Origin: Polaromonas sp.
GTDB lineage: Bacteria > Pseudomonadota > Gammaproteobacteria > Burkholderiales > Burkholderiaceae
Assembly (NCBI GenBank): GCA_013823505.1
Contig: PNMH01000150.1
Coordinates: forward strand, 1-6,248
Direction: 5' to 3'
DNA length: 6,248 bases
In this document: positions 6,012 to 6,248 of the stretch, in pieces
How the letters are laid out: each line of letters opens with the position of its first letter
Numbering within the stretch: the first letter of the stretch is position 1
Notes under the pieces: generated by a model
Database searches by the model: none
What the model was told of the DNA's origin: nothing
The model's input: only the letters and a program-made list of their open reading frames with translations
Position numbers and translations under genes: made by a program

Positions 6012-6184
6012 AGGGGATGTGGCGCGCGCAGCGGGCTGGGGGTGGGCGCGGCTAAAATCATGGGCGGAGTTTAACGGCCTTGACCGTTGCCAGCCGCCGG
6101 TTCCCCGGCCAATGGCCCGACACCCACCCCAGCCGGCGCGAACCCAGCGGCCTGCGGGCTCTTCTCCCAACACCCGAGCGCAGC
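6012..6184. other. Divergent spacer between ccsA and ffh
   Basis: These 173 bp must hold the leftward promoter of the ccsA-pilSR-ampD run and probably the rightward ffh promoter. I find no convincing hexamer pair for either. Candidates are TTGACC at 6080-6085 on the plus strand, with no acceptable -10 at 16-18 bp, and an AT-rich patch around 6052-6075, where the minus strand has TAAACT and ATTTTA. A small perfect hairpin (GCCGG, TTCC, CCGGC at 6096-6109) is present but has no T-run. Confidence 0.4.
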
Positions 6185-6248
6185 ATGGCATCAGCCCTTT
6201 CCGACCGACTCTCACGCATCGTCAAGGAAATGCGCGGCCAGGCCCGCA
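6185..6248 (+). CDS. ffh: Signal recognition particle protein Ffh (first 21 codons)
   Basis: Only the start is in the window. The 21 visible residues, MASALSDRLSRIVKEMRGQA and one more Arg, match the opening of Ffh, the SRP54 GTPase that binds 4.5S RNA and signal sequences of nascent inner-membrane proteins and delivers ribosomes to FtsY. This first helix belongs to the N domain, which packs against the G domain; GTPase motifs lie beyond the right edge. The gene diverges from ccsA, and no other plus-strand gene is present. Upstream of the ATG only a weak purine stretch (GAGCG) is seen as a ribosome binding site. The identification rests on a short but distinctive N-terminus. Confidence 0.85.
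   Translation, partial: MASALSDRLSRIVKEMRGQAR

Noticed and set aside
5199..6074. Plus-strand open frame of 291 codons opposite ccsA
   Set aside because: It is extremely Gln/Gly/His/Arg-rich, the mirror of a Leu/Ala-rich membrane protein gene. No family is recognisable.
6080..6115. TTGACC as a -35 for ffh
   Set aside because: No -10-like hexamer occurs 16-18 bp downstream; the sequence there is GC-rich.
6012..6215. N-terminal extension of the ccsA-like gene to 6215
   Set aside because: It would overlap the start of ffh and add 68 residues rich in Arg/Gly/Trp unlike the family. The ATG at 6011 begins the typical hydrophobic N-terminus.

Overview
The window reads as chromosomal, high-GC DNA from a betaproteobacterium. 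It is most likely Burkholderiales of the Comamonadaceae type (Hydrogenophaga/Acidovorax-like). This rests on the style of the recognised proteins: an NrdA with a Ser/Ala-rich N-terminus before its ATP cone, a PP0621-family small protein beside a CcsA-type cytochrome c assembly protein, a PilS/PilR pair and an Ffh start. The genus is inference. There is no sign of mobile DNA, tRNA, rRNA or CRISPR.

Layout, left to right: the 5' part of nrdA (minus, 1-547, running off the left edge); a 444-bp non-coding region (548-991) holding the nrdA promoter, two NrdR-box-like operators, a long nrdA leader and a weak terminator for the genes upstream; then a tight minus-strand run of ampD (992-1600), pilR (1590-3098), pilS (3116-4909), a small PP0621-like membrane protein (4958-5200) and a ccsA/ypjD-like gene (5211-6011). 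A 173-bp divergent spacer (6012-6184) separates ccsA from the first 64 bases of ffh on the plus strand (6185-6248), which runs off the right edge.

The five minus-strand genes ccsA, PP0621, pilS, pilR and ampD are separated by 48 bp or less or overlap, so they probably form one transcription unit read from right to left. They join cytochrome c biogenesis, a small membrane protein, the two-component system for type IV pilus expression (membrane kinase PilS and sigma-54 activator PilR) and muropeptide recycling (AmpD). nrdA has its own promoter and is the first gene of a separate transcript for deoxynucleotide synthesis.

The genes are ordinary housekeeping and regulatory genes. I did not find an undescribed system. 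The most informative non-coding signal is the nrdA control region: a sigma-70-like promoter with 17-bp spacing, NrdR-like boxes 32 bp apart that overlap or flank its -10 and -35, and a leader of about 170 nt containing a possible nested stem-loop and GTTCG direct repeats.
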